Below the pieces are notes generated by a model that did no database searches, was not told where the DNA came from, and saw nothing but the letters and a program-made list of their open reading frames with translations. A stretch of DNA of 64,000 bases from Neoarius graeffei (lineage: Eukaryota > Chordata > Actinopteri > Siluriformes > Ariidae), in assembly GCF_027579695.1 (NCBI RefSeq), contig NC_083571.1, positions 37,255,943 to 37,319,942 of the forward strand, given 5' to 3'. Position 1 is the first letter of the stretch; each line of letters opens with the position of its first letter. The position numbers were made by a program, and so were the translations under genes. Below, piece by piece: positions 53,901-61,779 of the stretch.

Positions 53901-55131
53901 AAAATGTACTGTTTTATTTATTGAGTCACCACACAGACCTACAGTACTCCCGTTGAATAAAGTGAGCTGAATGACCGCCAAACTGAGTTCGGCCAGGTTC
54001 TAACGTCATACCAAAACAAAATACATCACTGATTCCTTCACATTCAGAAAGGTTAAAAACATTCATCATACGTTCAAAAACGTTCATCATAGTGCAGCAC
54101 TGTATTATCTAATTCTCACTGCTTATAACTATACACCTACCCGGTGGAGATGAGCTGGGAAACTGAAGACTGAAGGAACAGTATTGAAAAGTATTTTTCC
54201 AGCCTCACCTGTGAAAGGTGATCTCGTTTGGACGGTAAACCTGTTGGTACAGTTAAACGCAGCACGTGAATGAGGCATCTTTATTCTCGGGTTGAAGAAT
54301 CTCCACTTTGCCACGGCCAATATGGCGGCGAGGATGACGTATGATTCTACGCAGAAGGCGGCGTCTATGTTTATATGTCTATGCCTTTCTCCATCACTCA
54401 CACGTACTCTTATTGAAGCAGCGCGCGACAAGCCTCAACAGGAACTACGGGTGACTCGCAGGGCCAAATTAGAATTTGCGTTAACGCCACTATTTTTTTT
54501 TAATCGCGATAAATTGAGATCGCGTTAACGCGTTATTATCGCGTTAACTTTGACAGCCCTAGTTTTTTTGTTTTTATAATGTTTTGGACTCTAAATATTC
54601 AGGTTCACGATCTGTATTGCTAATGCTAGCTACGTGGCTAGCATTAGCTAATCCGACAGGATTTCTGAGGGGAGGTTGTTGTGTTAGCTGGTAACTCTAG
54701 CTAGCTGGCTAATATGAGTTGATCTTGTGATTTTTAAGTCTTTTTTTTTTTTTTTTATAACCTGTATAATCCTCCTTGTTAACCTGTGTAATCATCCTTG
54801 GTAACACTAACCAGATAATTAACTGACCAGAATATCTAAAATATTTAATTATTCAAGTACGTTTGAGTACCAGGTGCTTTTCAGAAACATAGCAGTTAGC
54901 ATCTCTCATTTTTCAGATTGCCTCAGAGCATCTTCGTTTTGGTTCGACCTTTCCTGTCTTTCTCTTTGCTGCATCACTTCAGTTGTGTGATTTGTTTCCA
55001 GTTCCACAATATATAACTTTCTTCATATGTGTGTGTGTGCGTGCAATAATTTGAGTTTGTCTCTTTTTGCAGTAAGAAAGAAAAGGCGTGAAAGTGGCCC
55101 AATTTTCCCCAAATGTCGGACAAATGTGTAG
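37448..55131 (+). CDS. Tropomodulin-1, complete coding sequence in nine exons
   Basis: Caps the pointed end of actin filaments together with tropomyosin, setting thin-filament length in muscle and stabilising the membrane skeleton. Exons: 37448-37567, 42388-42544, 42663-42782, 44283-44372, 47288-47418, 47745-47852, 47991-48134, 51692-51836, 55073-55131. All junctions have GT/AG ends and phases agree, giving 357 residues (human TMOD1 has 359). Residues 1-40 are the first tropomyosin-binding helix, 41-145 the flexible actin/tropomyosin-binding region ([27 protein letters not shown]), and about 160-335 the leucine-rich repeat capping domain ([38 protein letters not shown]). The C-terminal end is [17 protein letters not shown]. 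Closer to TMOD1 than to TMOD2-4 at [22 protein letters not shown] and the C-terminal IFPKCR. Introns are loaded with repeats. Confidence 0.95.
37892..38243 (+). repeat. SINE family B, full length
   Basis: Family-A head with intact A and B boxes, then the family-B 3' half ('aacccctgactgctccccgg', 'catggctgcccactgctctg', 'gggttaaatgcagaggatga') and a tail of CTTCTT repeats. Lies in tmod1 intron 1. Confidence 0.88.
38244..39006. other. Intron 1 interval without recognised gene
   Basis: Includes several 'gtgattggt' motifs (38276-38390) like those of the minisatellite in intron 4, and a stretch 'acatgggcacttgcgccgga' that is not identified. The 152-codon minus-strand frame here has no recognisable domain. 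Confidence 0.35.
39007..39244 (+). repeat. SINE family A, left part, split by Tc1
   Basis: Runs to 'ggttgtctgtgtcta', where the Tc1 interrupts it. Continues at 40856. The 5' flank 'attaatctaaagga' matches the 3' flank 'attcatctaaagga' at 41001 with one mismatch. Confidence 0.93.
39245..40855 (-). mobile_element. Tc1/mariner element, family 'cagtggtgcttgaaag', both ends present
   Basis: Termini 'cagtggtgcttgaaagtttg' and its complement 'caaactttcaagcaccactg'. The TA of the SINE sequence 'tgtcTAtgtg' is duplicated (39243-39244 and 40856-40857). 1611 bp. The sister copy is at 12519-14041. Confidence 0.95.
39465..40487 (-). pseudogene. Tc1-type transposase pseudogene
   Basis: Starts [20 protein letters not shown]. 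Broken by a TGA where the sister copy has the Trp of 'GYWKTVLW', and by a second stop after MNSEIYQRI. Catalytic motifs [16 protein letters not shown] and [11 protein letters not shown] are all present. Two point mutations separate it from an open frame. Confidence 0.92.
40856..41000 (+). repeat. SINE family A, right part (continuation of 39007-39244)
   Basis: Resumes at 'tatgtgtcagccctgtgatg' and ends with the GATGAGATGAGATGA tail, directly followed by the 14-base target copy and the next SINE. Confidence 0.93.
41015..41390 (+). repeat. SINE family A, second tandem copy
   Basis: Flanked by 'attcatctaaagga' on both sides (41001-41014 and 41391-41404), the same target as the preceding SINE. 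Two SINEs thus share one target in tandem. Confidence 0.93.
41405..42387. other. Rest of tmod1 intron 1
   Basis: Holds a (CT)n run at 41685-41732 and a poly-T/TTTA stretch near 42271-42298, and ends in the (GT)n of the exon 2 acceptor. No further exon is supported. Confidence 0.5.
42388..42544 (+). CDS. tmod1 coding exon 2
   Basis: Residues 41-92 ([13 protein letters not shown] ... LVPYTGEKR). Preceded by a (GT)n tract and 'tatgacag'. The donor AGAG|GTCTCT is weak and leads straight into CT/CA repeats. Phase 1. Confidence 0.93.
42663..42782 (+). CDS. tmod1 coding exon 3
   Basis: Residues 93-132 ([14 protein letters not shown] ... DAELCDIA), including the second tropomyosin-binding region. 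Intron 2 before it is only 118 bases. Donor GCAG|GTACAC, phase 1. Confidence 0.93.
43017..43394 (-). repeat. SINE family A in tmod1 intron 3
   Basis: Complete copy, tail to head, on the minus strand. The target duplication is unclear because the flanks are T-rich. Confidence 0.9.
43395..44282. other. Intron 3 interval, pyrimidine-rich
   Basis: Contains a ~230-base T/C-dominated stretch (43908-44140) and the (CT)17 tract that forms the polypyrimidine tract of exon 4. No coding signal. Confidence 0.6.
44283..44372 (+). CDS. tmod1 coding exon 4
   Basis: Residues 133-162 ([20 protein letters not shown]). The acceptor is preceded by an unbroken (CT)17 tract. Donor AACA|GTAAGA, phase 1. Confidence 0.93.
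45050..46244 (+). repeat. Minisatellite of 'gtgatgtgattggtcaggtgtgatagt'-type units
   Basis: Dozens of ~20-35-base units built from 'gtgatgtgattggtcag' and 'gtgtgatagt'. A higher-order repeat of 461 bases is visible: the segment around 45271 ('caggcatgatagtgtgatgt') recurs at 45732. Lies in tmod1 intron 4; a short continuation is at 47209-47287, next to exon 5. Confidence 0.93.
46245..47208. mobile_element. Unclassified transposon remnant splitting the minisatellite
   Basis: Left end 'gaccctccaggatttcacga', right end (complement) 'agtccccccaggatctcgcg' share an inverted 'cc(t/c)ccaggat(t/c)tc' core. The interior has repeated 'gcaa(c/t)' motifs ('cgcaaattcaacc', 'cgcaacaatc'). The minisatellite resumes directly on its right, so the element inserted into the array. 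Confidence 0.55.
47209..47287 (+). repeat. Minisatellite end forming the exon 5 splice acceptor
   Basis: Four degenerate units ('gattgttgaggtgtgatg', 'gatttggtcaggtgtgatag', 'gattgttcag'). The last one is the 3' splice site of tmod1 exon 5. Confidence 0.8.
47288..47418 (+). CDS. tmod1 coding exon 5
   Basis: Residues 163-206 ([18 protein letters not shown] ... VEVNLNNIK). The acceptor 'gattgttcag|gtgtta' sits at the end of a minisatellite made of units like 'gattggtcaggtgtga'. Donor AAG|GTGCTC, then a long (CA)n. Phase 0. Confidence 0.92.
47745..47852 (+). CDS. tmod1 coding exon 6
   Basis: Residues 207-242 ([18 protein letters not shown] ... TRSNDPVAY), a leucine-rich repeat unit. Acceptor after a (GT)n tract and 'gatggtgcag'; donor TAT|GTTAGT, then CT/CA repeats. 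Phase 0 on both sides. Confidence 0.95.
47991..48134 (+). CDS. tmod1 coding exon 7
   Basis: Residues 243-290 ([20 protein letters not shown] ... LKIDNQ). Acceptor (GT)n 'tttcag'; donor CAG|GTACAC. Intron 6 before it is 138 bases, largely CA and GT repeats. Confidence 0.95.
48135..48994. other. Intron 7, left part
   Basis: Starts CAG|GTACACACACAG. No exon is supported. 'gctctagcccctgcccctttt' near 48748 resembles 'gttgagcccctgcccctcc' near 51509, perhaps the two sides of an old insertion site. Confidence 0.35.
48995..49122 (+). repeat. Second type of tRNA-derived SINE (family C)
   Basis: tRNA-like head with A box 'tggctcagatgg' and B box 'gggttcgatccc', then 'tttcctgtctctctacactg' and an A-rich tail. 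A 14-bp duplication 'agaaagcgcatgca' flanks it (48981-48994 and 49123-49136), so it is a retroposed SINE and not a tRNA gene. Confidence 0.88.
49394..50467. mobile_element. MITE with termini 'aaggcccggtcccactg'
   Basis: Inverted ends 'aaggcccggtcccactg' / 'cagtgggaccgggcctt' exact over 17 bases, with TA on both sides. The interior is unusually rich in 'catccg'/'atccgc' motifs throughout. No transposase recognised. Confidence 0.85.
50471..51379. mobile_element. TTAA fold-back element with ~260-bp inverted ends
   Basis: The arms (about 50471-50735 and 51120-51379) are near-perfect inverted copies, e.g. 'gggatttttgacatgaatct' / 'agattcatgtcaaaaatccc', and 'aaaacgttttt'/'aaaaatgtttt'. TTAA at both ends (50467-50470 and 51380-51383). 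The left TTAA overlaps the right tip of the preceding MITE. The loop carries a minus-strand open frame. Confidence 0.85.
50844..51020 (-). CDS. Acidic protein fragment encoded in the fold-back loop
   Basis: Starts [20 protein letters not shown], then [19 protein letters not shown], a charged helical end rich in Glu and Arg, and a stop in the arm. I recall 'GYLYEPEYT(D/E)EE' starts from transposon-linked fish proteins, but not well enough to name a family. It may be the first exon of the parent element. Confidence 0.4.
   Translation of the reverse strand: MSDYDSDVENVDFISQPKGYLYEPEYTDEEIRQMELERAERERVDREVEEGEAGAAAC
51692..51836 (+). CDS. tmod1 coding exon 8
   Basis: Residues 291-338 ([19 protein letters not shown] ... 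NNNDL), the last repeat and the conserved [11 protein letters not shown]. Intron 7 is 3.6 kb and filled by MITEs. Donor CTGG|GTAACT, then (CA)n. Phase 1. Confidence 0.95.
52084..52453 (-). repeat. SINE family A in tmod1 intron 8
   Basis: A 14-bp duplication 'gcttctaaagatct' flanks it (52070-52083 and 52454-52467). Confidence 0.93.
52701..52805 (+). CDS. Candidate extra tmod1 exon (35-codon cassette or alternative C-terminus)
   Basis: Acceptor '(GT)n attgcag' at 52700, donor CCAA|GTAAAC at 52806. It enters in phase 1 and leaves in phase 1, 105 bases, with no stop, so it can be inserted between exons 8 and 9 without changing frame. Reads [20 protein letters not shown] then [10 protein letters not shown]. 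If the donor is skipped, the frame runs seven more codons to a TAA at 52826. I know of no tropomodulin isoform with this segment. Confidence 0.45.
53340..54561. mobile_element. hAT-like terminal-repeat element, 'TAGGGCTGTCAA' type, copy 2
   Basis: Left 'tagggctgtcaaacgattaa', right complement 'tagggctgtcaaagttaacg', with 'aatcgcgattaatc' near the left and 'gcgttaacgcgttattatcg' near the right. The flanks are T-rich, so the target duplication is not informative. The interior shares no obvious sequence with the copy at 32878-33635. Confidence 0.8.
55073..55131 (+). CDS. tmod1 terminal coding exon 9
   Basis: Residues 339-357 (V)[18 protein letters not shown] and stop TAG, the conserved C-terminal helix of the tropomodulin cap. 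Acceptor 'tctctttttgcag'. Confidence 0.93.
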
Positions 55132-55480
55132 CAGCAGCAGCCATGATGGCGCCCCCTGGTGGCCTGGATGTCTGCAACCAACTGCATTCATTCTTTCTTC
55201 CTTTGACTGTAATTCTACTGTAATGTGCGTGCACACACACTCTCTCTCTTTGATGCCTTTGAAGCCTTATGACTAACTGTAGAATGTACTGAATGAAATG
55301 TCAGGAATGAAATATCATAGACTTTGTGAGTGTATTTAAAATGGAGATGGTGTTCACAGGAAGTGATGATCTGCAGTGTATCAATCACAGAGTTGTTGTC
55401 ACAAAGCAATAATTCTTTATAAATCTGAGATTGTTAAGATGAGTTGTGTTTTAATCGCCTAATAAAATAGTTGTGGTTTG
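55132..55480 (+). terminator. tmod1 3' untranslated region and poly(A) signal
   Basis: AATAAA at 55461-55466 is the first canonical signal after the stop. The UTR contains a run of CAG-like repeats (gcagcagcagccatgatgg) and 'gcgccccctggtggcc'. The exact cleavage site is not determined. Confidence 0.6.
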
Positions 55481-56184
55481 GACATGTGTGAAATTGGTTT
55501 ATTTCTAATACAGAGGACAGCATTGGACTCCATAGATGGGCAAGTAGGCGTGTCTGAGTCGATATATATCAAATAAGAAGTAATTCTGTTAGCTGCTAGC
55601 AAACATGAGCTAGCCTGAGCAAGTAATGTTTAGCGCAGTGCTAAAACAACAACTGAGTACGTTTGTTTTTGATATTCGGGATGACGTCTTTTTTATTTTC
55701 TTGTTCTCTATTTTCCCCCTCTTTCTTTCTCTCTCGCTCTCTCCTCCTGTGTTTGTCAATAGTAAATCTGTGTGTAAGGAAATTTGAATGGAAACGACAG
55801 AAATAAAAATATTATTTCGAACATATCAACACTTGCTTTATTGCTCCATTTTTTTTAAATTATTGCACTTTTATTGCATCTGCAAACCTTCTAGGGTTTT
55901 ACAAAGGAGCTCTGCGTTTTAACATTGCGGGACACTGCTACAAGTTATCGCTCAAATTCTACAAAAGAGAAATCTTTTTTAAAATATAAACAAAGTTAAA
56001 TAAAGGGTTCTTTGTATAGTTAAGGTTGTATAGTTTGTATAATTAAGTCGGATTTTTAGCAGCGTTCTACTCTGGGTCCTTTTCTGTAGAATTCTAGATA
56101 GAACATTTACAGGTTCTAGATTTTGTAGAAGAGCATAATCCAAATGGGAGTTAAAATATTTTTGAATAACACATGATGATGTGA
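55481..56184. other. Intergenic interval between tmod1 and the LINE remnant
   Basis: AT-rich, with CT-rich 'ctctttctttctctctcgct' near 55720 and an isolated AATAAA near 55801. No gene supported. Confidence 0.4.
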
Positions 56185-57530
56185 GACGGCTGTGGAGTTC
56201 CAAACGAGATTGTTTAATAAGATCCTAGAGAATGAGAAAATGCTGAATGAATGGAGAAAGAGTGCTAGTCCCAGTATACAAGAATAAGGGAGATGTACAG
56301 AGCTGCAGTAATTACAGAGGAATAAAATTGATGAGCCACACCATGAAGCTATGGGAAAGGGTATTGGAGGCGAGATTGAGAAGAGAGGTAGCAATCTGTG
56401 AACAGCAGTACGGGTTTATGCCAAGGAAGAGCACGTCGGATGCCATTTTTGCTTCAAGAATGTTAATGGAGAAGTACAGGGAAGGCCAGAGAAAGCTACA
56501 TTGTGTGTTTGTAGACCTGGAGAAGGCATACGATAGAGTGCCGAGAGAGGAGTTATGGTATTGTATGAGAAAGAGTGAAGTGAATGAGAAGTATATTAGA
56601 GTGGTGCAAGACGTGTATGAGAACAGTGAAACAGCAGTGAGGTGTGCAGCTGGAGCAACTGAATGGTTCAAGGTGAAGGTGGGACTCCATCAAGGATCTG
56701 CTTTGAGTCCTTTCTTGTTTGCCATAGTGATGGATAGGTTGATGGACAAAGTGAGGCAAGAGTCACCATGGAACATGATGTTTGTGGATGATATTGTGAT
56801 ATGCGGTGAAAGTAGAAAGGAGGTTGAGTTGGGTTGGGAGAGATGGAGGGATGCATTGGAATGAAGGTGAGCAGGAGCAAAACAGAATACATGTGCATCA
56901 ATGAGAATGGGGATGAGAGTGTAGTGAAGGTGCAAGGAGTAGACGTAAAGAAAGTTGGAGAATTCCAGTACCTGGGGACAACTGTGCAGGAAAATGGGGG
57001 CTGCGATAGTGAGGTGAGAAAGAGAGTGCAGGCAGGGTGGAGCAGTTGGAGAAGGATTTCAGGAGTCATTTGTGATCGGAAAGTCCCAGCAAAAGTGAAA
57101 GATAAGATGTATAAGACAGTAGTGAGACCAGCTGTGATGTCTGGATTGGAGACCGTACCCTTAACGAAGAGACAGGAGGCAAAGTTGGAAGTGGCGGAGT
57201 TGAGGATGTTAAGGTTTGCGATGGGAGGTTGGACAGGATAAGGAACGAGCACATCAGAGGGACGGCACATGTGGAGAGCTTGGGAATTAAGCTAAGAGAG
57301 ATGAGACTGAGATGGTACGGGCACATCCTGAGACAAGATGCAGAGCATGTTGGAAGGAGAATGTTGAGGATGGAGCTGCCAGGCAAATGAAAATGACGAG
57401 ATACATGGATGTGGTGAGAGAGGACATGAAAGTGGCAGGTGTGGTAGAGAAGGATGCGGAAGACAGGGAGCGATGGAGACGAAAGATCCGCTGTGGCGAC
57501 CCCTAATCGGGAGCAGCCAAAAGAACAAGA
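56185..57530 (+). mobile_element. RTE-clade LINE, 5'-truncated, frame-shifted
   Basis: Reverse transcriptase pieces in order: YRGIKLMSHTMKLWERVLEA, YGFMPRKSTSDAIFA, VFVDLEKAYDRVPREELW, GLHQGSALSPFLFAIVMD, MMFVDDIVICGE (catalytic box reads FVDD). Then KVSRSKTEYMCINENG, VRPAVMSGLETVPLTKRQEA, and the 3' end 'gcgacccctaatcgggagca' with an AGAACAAGAAG tail. Frame breaks near 56265 and 56860 and downstream of 57240 mark it as dead. Resembles the Rex3/RTE type of fish. Confidence 0.85.
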
Positions 57531-58551
57531 AGACATGATGATTATATTCTGTGTCATATTGTCAGACTGATCATTTTGTATGCACCAAAATCCCACCACA
57601 GAAACTCCGTCACTGAATGAATTAAGTCAGTTTTGGGCGAATGTTCAAGTTCAAATGTCAAACACAATAGATCAAAGTGCACAGTGTATTGATTTTGTGA
57701 TATTACGTTCTTTTATTCAGACACATTTCACACCATCGTTAAACCATCATTTCTTTTAGTCACTGATTTCACAAAGCCAAGCAAACAGAAGACGTGATTT
57801 ATTGCTGAGAAGGTTCCGGAAAAACAAAGTGCAAAGAAATTTGTCCAGTTTCGTAAAGTCTTACATGAATTATTGAGCTTTAGCTTCTTATACCTGAATT
57901 CTATATGTGCTATTATGGTGAGAAAAAAGAAAAAAAAAACATTTTTGGTATGTTTGTTCAACAATGCATAATAATAATAATAAATTTATTGCCTTCTTTA
58001 TATTATTTTGACCATTGCACCAAAAAAATAGGAGCTTGTTTTAAAGCACACACAAACCTACGCTATTACAGACACATGCATAGATGAAGTAATTCTATCT
58101 CAATTTGGGACACGTCCACGGTTTAAAGTAGAAAACAGTAAAAGTAGGCCACGCTTCATGCACACTTCTGTAGCCTAGTTACTTTTCTGTCTTTAGTGAC
58201 TCAGCGTTCTGCTTTAAAGATAAAATATGGCTTATATTGTGAAACTTTCTTGGCGTCAAACGCTAGAATTCCTCACGTTATCTTTGCCGCTAATATCTAA
58301 TAAGCTATTAGCTAGCGAGTGAACATTTCTGTTCTTGGTGAAATAATGTGAGATAAACACTAGCGTTTGGGACACAGTCGAAATCTATTTACACCTTGAG
58401 CCTGTGTGAGAGGAGGATGGTGATACTGTACTGAAGTTTAGCCTGAACTGCGCCCTCTGCTGTTAGAAAGCGGAAGCATGTGTTGTAATCTGAATCTTAA
58501 TTCCCTAAAGCTGAGTTTGTGTGCCGTGGTACTTTTACAAGTGTGTGTATG
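57531..58551. other. Intergenic interval / complexin 3' untranslated region
   Basis: No further coding signal. Part of it is presumably the 3' UTR of the minus-strand complexin gene; AATAAA on the minus strand would read 'tttatt' (one is at 57983). An (AAT)n-like run lies near 57970. Confidence 0.4.
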
Positions 58552-58746
58552 TTATTTCTTTAGCATGTCTTGCAGTGGTCCTGGGAGATATTTCATCACC
58601 GTGTCCATGATGCTCTCTTCCTCTTCATCATCGTCTCCGCAGCCGGACGGCACGGCTTTCTTCGGGCGAGTCAAACTGCCTTCACTCGCCGCGTCCATCG
58701 CACCCTGAGCCTCGGCCTCAGCCTCTTCGCGCTTCTTCAGCCCGTA
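58552..58746 (-). CDS. Complexin (complexin-1-like), last coding exon
   Basis: Small cytosolic protein that binds assembled SNARE complexes and clamps or promotes synaptic vesicle fusion. This exon follows acceptor '(gt)n gcgtttcag' and reads [40 protein letters not shown], then [18 protein letters not shown] and stop. The ending DMLKK and the AEAQ.AM stretch match complexin-1 rather than complexin-2 (which ends DMFKK). There is no CAAX box, so it is not complexin-3/4. Convergent with tmod1. Confidence 0.92.
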   Translation of the reverse strand, partial: YGLKKREEAEAEAQGAMDAASEGSLTRPKKAVPSGCGDDDEEEESIMDTVMKYLPGPLQDMLKK

Positions 58747-58844
58747 CTGAAACGCACACACACACACGCATGGACATGCACGCAAGTCAGATATGAAAAA
58801 TATATTGCAATCCTTTACACAATAATAACCACAGCATACCGCGT

Positions 58845-59320
58845 GGTCCCGAAGTCCTATGTTTCTTGGGTTCTCTGGTCTCAGGGATCATTTGTTTCCA
58901 GGCTTCTTTGCTTCATGGTTCTATGTTTCCAGGATTCCATTTTTCCTGTGTACTACGTTTTAAGGATTCTACATTCCCAGAGCCCTAGGTTTCAATTCTT
59001 CAGGGTTCTACAGTATGTTTCTTTGGGTTCTATATTCCCAAGGTCCTACGTATCCAGGGATCTATATTCCCTGGGTTCTCTGCTCCCAGAGCCTATGTTT
59101 CAATCCTTCATGGTTCTATGTTCCTTTGGTCCTAGATTTCTAGACTCCTATTGTTCTGGCTCAGGGCTCAGCATTGCAATGATTCTATCTTTCCAGGGTT
59201 CTATGTTCTCAGGATCCCTTCTTCCCAGGGGCCTATATTTCCAGAGCTCTTTGTTTCTAGAGTTCAATGTTCTGAGGCATGTTCTGTGTCCAGTGTTCTA
59301 TGTTCCTTAGGTTCTCGGGT
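58845..59320. repeat. Degenerate minisatellite in the complexin intron
   Basis: Irregular repeats of a ~16-30-base motif 'ggttctatgttccagg': 'ggttctatgtttccagg', 'ggttctatattcccaagg', 'ggttctatgttcctttgg', 'gggttctatgttctcagg' and others. The 246-codon frame that crosses it is a by-product of the repeat. Confidence 0.85.
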
Positions 59321-59509
59321 GAGACTATGAACGGTCATCATATGACATGAAATCAAATCATTAAGTCGTTAGAACGGATTCCACATGCTCGACCGCTTTC
59401 TCAAAGTGGCCTACTACTGTACACTGCAGTAAGGGCACTAAGTGGTGCTGAGTTTAGTGATTTAGGATGGAGTCTGGCTGCTGGTGATTGGTCAGTGTGA
59501 GGAGTGTAC

Positions 59510-59688
59510 CTTGTCTCGGATACCCTGGCGGATCACTTCCCTCTCAGCCTCCATCTTGGCGTACTTGGCCTTCCTCTCCTCCTCCTGCTGCCTCAGAGCC
59601 TCCTGTCTCTCCTCCTCTTTTTCTTTCTCAGCCTCAGGATCCTTCTCTTCCTCTCCTCCCAGCATTTTCCCCACATCGGGAGGCCCGC
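59510..59688 (-). CDS. Complexin, penultimate coding exon (accessory and central SNARE-binding helix)
   Basis: Enters in phase 1 after '(gt)n tag' and leaves in phase 0 at AAG|GTACAC. Reads [59 protein letters not shown]: the accessory helix and the central helix, including [21 protein letters not shown]. The short first coding exon (about ten codons) is not found up to the window's right end and is probably beyond it. Confidence 0.92.
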
Positions 59689-60112
59689 CTACACACACAC
59701 ACGTTATACTGATGTTTATAACAGCTGCATTTGCTGAAAGCTGATGTTGTGATATTGACCCATATACTATACACCTGTTTTTCTCACTTGGTATCTTTCA
59801 CTCTGTCTCTCTCTGGTTTTCTCTCCATCTCCCTCTGCCCCTCTCTGTTTCTCTCAATCAGTTTCTCTCTGTCTCTCTCTCTCTACTGAAAGGCACGTAC
59901 TGATGCAGAGGAATACTCGATTGTTAAGCACGATCTCATGTACACACACACACAGCAGTGAATCCTGAGTCAGCAGTGTTGTGTGTGTATATTTAATGCA
60001 ATTATGTCAGCACTTCGCTCAGTGTGGGTTTTAGTGATTTTTATCAGCAAGCATACGTTCAATACAATCTAATTAAATGTTAAGACTAATAATGATCATC
60101 ATTATACAAATA
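59689..60112. other. Complexin intron, right part
   Basis: CA run at the acceptor, then a CTCTCT-rich stretch near 59800-59885. No exon is seen. Confidence 0.5.
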
Positions 60113-60507
60113 TACAGTGCCTTGCAAAAGTATTCATCCCCCTTGGTGTTTGTCCTGTTTTGTCGCATTACAAGCTGGAATTAAAATGGGTTTTTGGAAG
60201 GTTAGCACCATTTGATTTACACAACATGCCTACCACTTTAAAGGCGCACATTGTTGTTTTATTGTGACACAAACAATAATTAAGATGAAAAAACAGAAAT
60301 CTGGAGTGTGCATAAGTATTCGCCCCCTTTCGTATGAAACCCCTAAATAAGAGCTGGTCCAGCCAATTCACTTCATAATTCACATAATTAGTTGATTAAG
60401 ATCCACCTGTGTGCAATCAGTGTCACATGATCGTTCACATGATGTCTGTATAAATCAACCTGTTCTGGAAGGACCCTGACTCTGCGACACTACTAAGCAA
60501 GCAACAT

Positions 60508-61779
60508 GAAAAACAAGGAGCCTCCAAACAGGTCAGAGACAAAGTTGTGGAGAAGTAAAGATCAGGGTTGGGTTATAAAAAATATCCCAATTTTTGAATA
60601 TCCCAGGGAGCACCATTAAATCCATTATAGCAAAATGGAAAGAATACAAACCTGACAAGAGAAGGCCGCCCACCAAAACTCACAGACCAGGCGAGGAGGG
60701 CATTAATCAGAGATGCAACAAAGACACCAAAGATAACACTGAAGGAGCTGCAAAGATCCACAGCGGAGATGGGAGTATCTGTCCATAGGACCACTTTAAG
60801 CCGTACACTTCACAGAGTGGGCCTTTATGGAAGAGTGGCCAGAAAAAAGTAATTGCTTTAAAAAACACATTTGGAGTTTGCCCAACAGCATGTGGCAGAC
60901 TCCCTAAACACATGGAAGAAGATTCTCTGGTCAGATGAGACTAAAATTTATCTTTTTGGCCATCACATCAGAGGGACAGCACATATGGAAAGCTTGGGAA
61001 TTAAGCTAAGAGAGATGAGACTGAGATGGTACGGGCACATCCTGAGAAGAGATGCAGAGGATGTTGGAAGGAGAATGTTGAGGATGGAGCTGCCAGGCAC
61101 ATGAAAACGAGGAAGGCCAAAGAGGAGATACATGGATGTGGTGAGAGAGGACATGAAAGTGGCAGGTGTGGTAGAGAAGGATGCGGAAGACAGGGAGCAA
61201 TGGAGACGAAATATCTGCTGTGGCGACCCCTAATTGGGAGCAGCCAAAAGAAGAAGAAGATGGGAAATGCCATGTGTGGTGCAAATCCAACATCCTGAGA
61301 CACCATTCCTACAGTGAAGCATGGTGGTGGCAGCATCATGCTGTGGGGATATTTTTCATGTGCATGGACAGGAAAGCTGGTCAGGACTGAAGGAAAGATG
61401 GATGGCACTAAATACAGGGCAATTCTGGAGGAAAACCTGTTTGAGTCAGCCAGAGGTTTGAGACTGGGACGAAGGTTCACATTCCAGCAGGACAATGACC
61501 CTAAACATACTGCTGAAGCTACACTGGAGTGGTTTAAAGGGAAACATTTAAATGTCTTGGCCTCGTCAAAGCCCAGATCTCAATCCAATTGAGAATATGT
61601 GGCATAACTTGAAGATTGCTGTATACCAACGCAACCTATCTAACTTGAAGAAATTGGAGCAGTTTTGCCTTGAGGAATGGGCAACAATCACAGTGGCTAG
61701 GTGTGCTAAGCTAATAGAGACATACCCCAAGAGACTTGCAGCTGTAATTGTAGCAAAAGGTGGCTCTATAAAGGATTGA
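60508..61779 (+). pseudogene. Tc1-type transposase pseudogene
   Basis: Many stops and shifts. Recognisable pieces: 'KNKEPPNRSET' at the start, [28 protein letters not shown] (second Asp), and finally [15 protein letters not shown] (Glu) to a stop at 61777. The first catalytic Asp region lies just before the LINE insertion (frame of 'tctggtcagatgagactaaa'). Confidence 0.9.
60965..61262 (+). mobile_element. RTE-clade LINE 3' fragment inserted in the Tc1
   Basis: Same 3' end as the LINE at 56185-57530 (from 'cacatcagagggac' to 'gcagccaaaagaagaagaag'), 5'-truncated to ~300 bases. It falls inside the transposase pseudogene between 'tttggccat' and 'aaatgccatgtgtgg'. Confidence 0.9.

Noticed and set aside
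58570-59310. 246-codon plus-strand open frame
   Set aside because: Antisense to a complexin exon and extended through the 'ggttctatgtt' minisatellite; no protein family resemblance.
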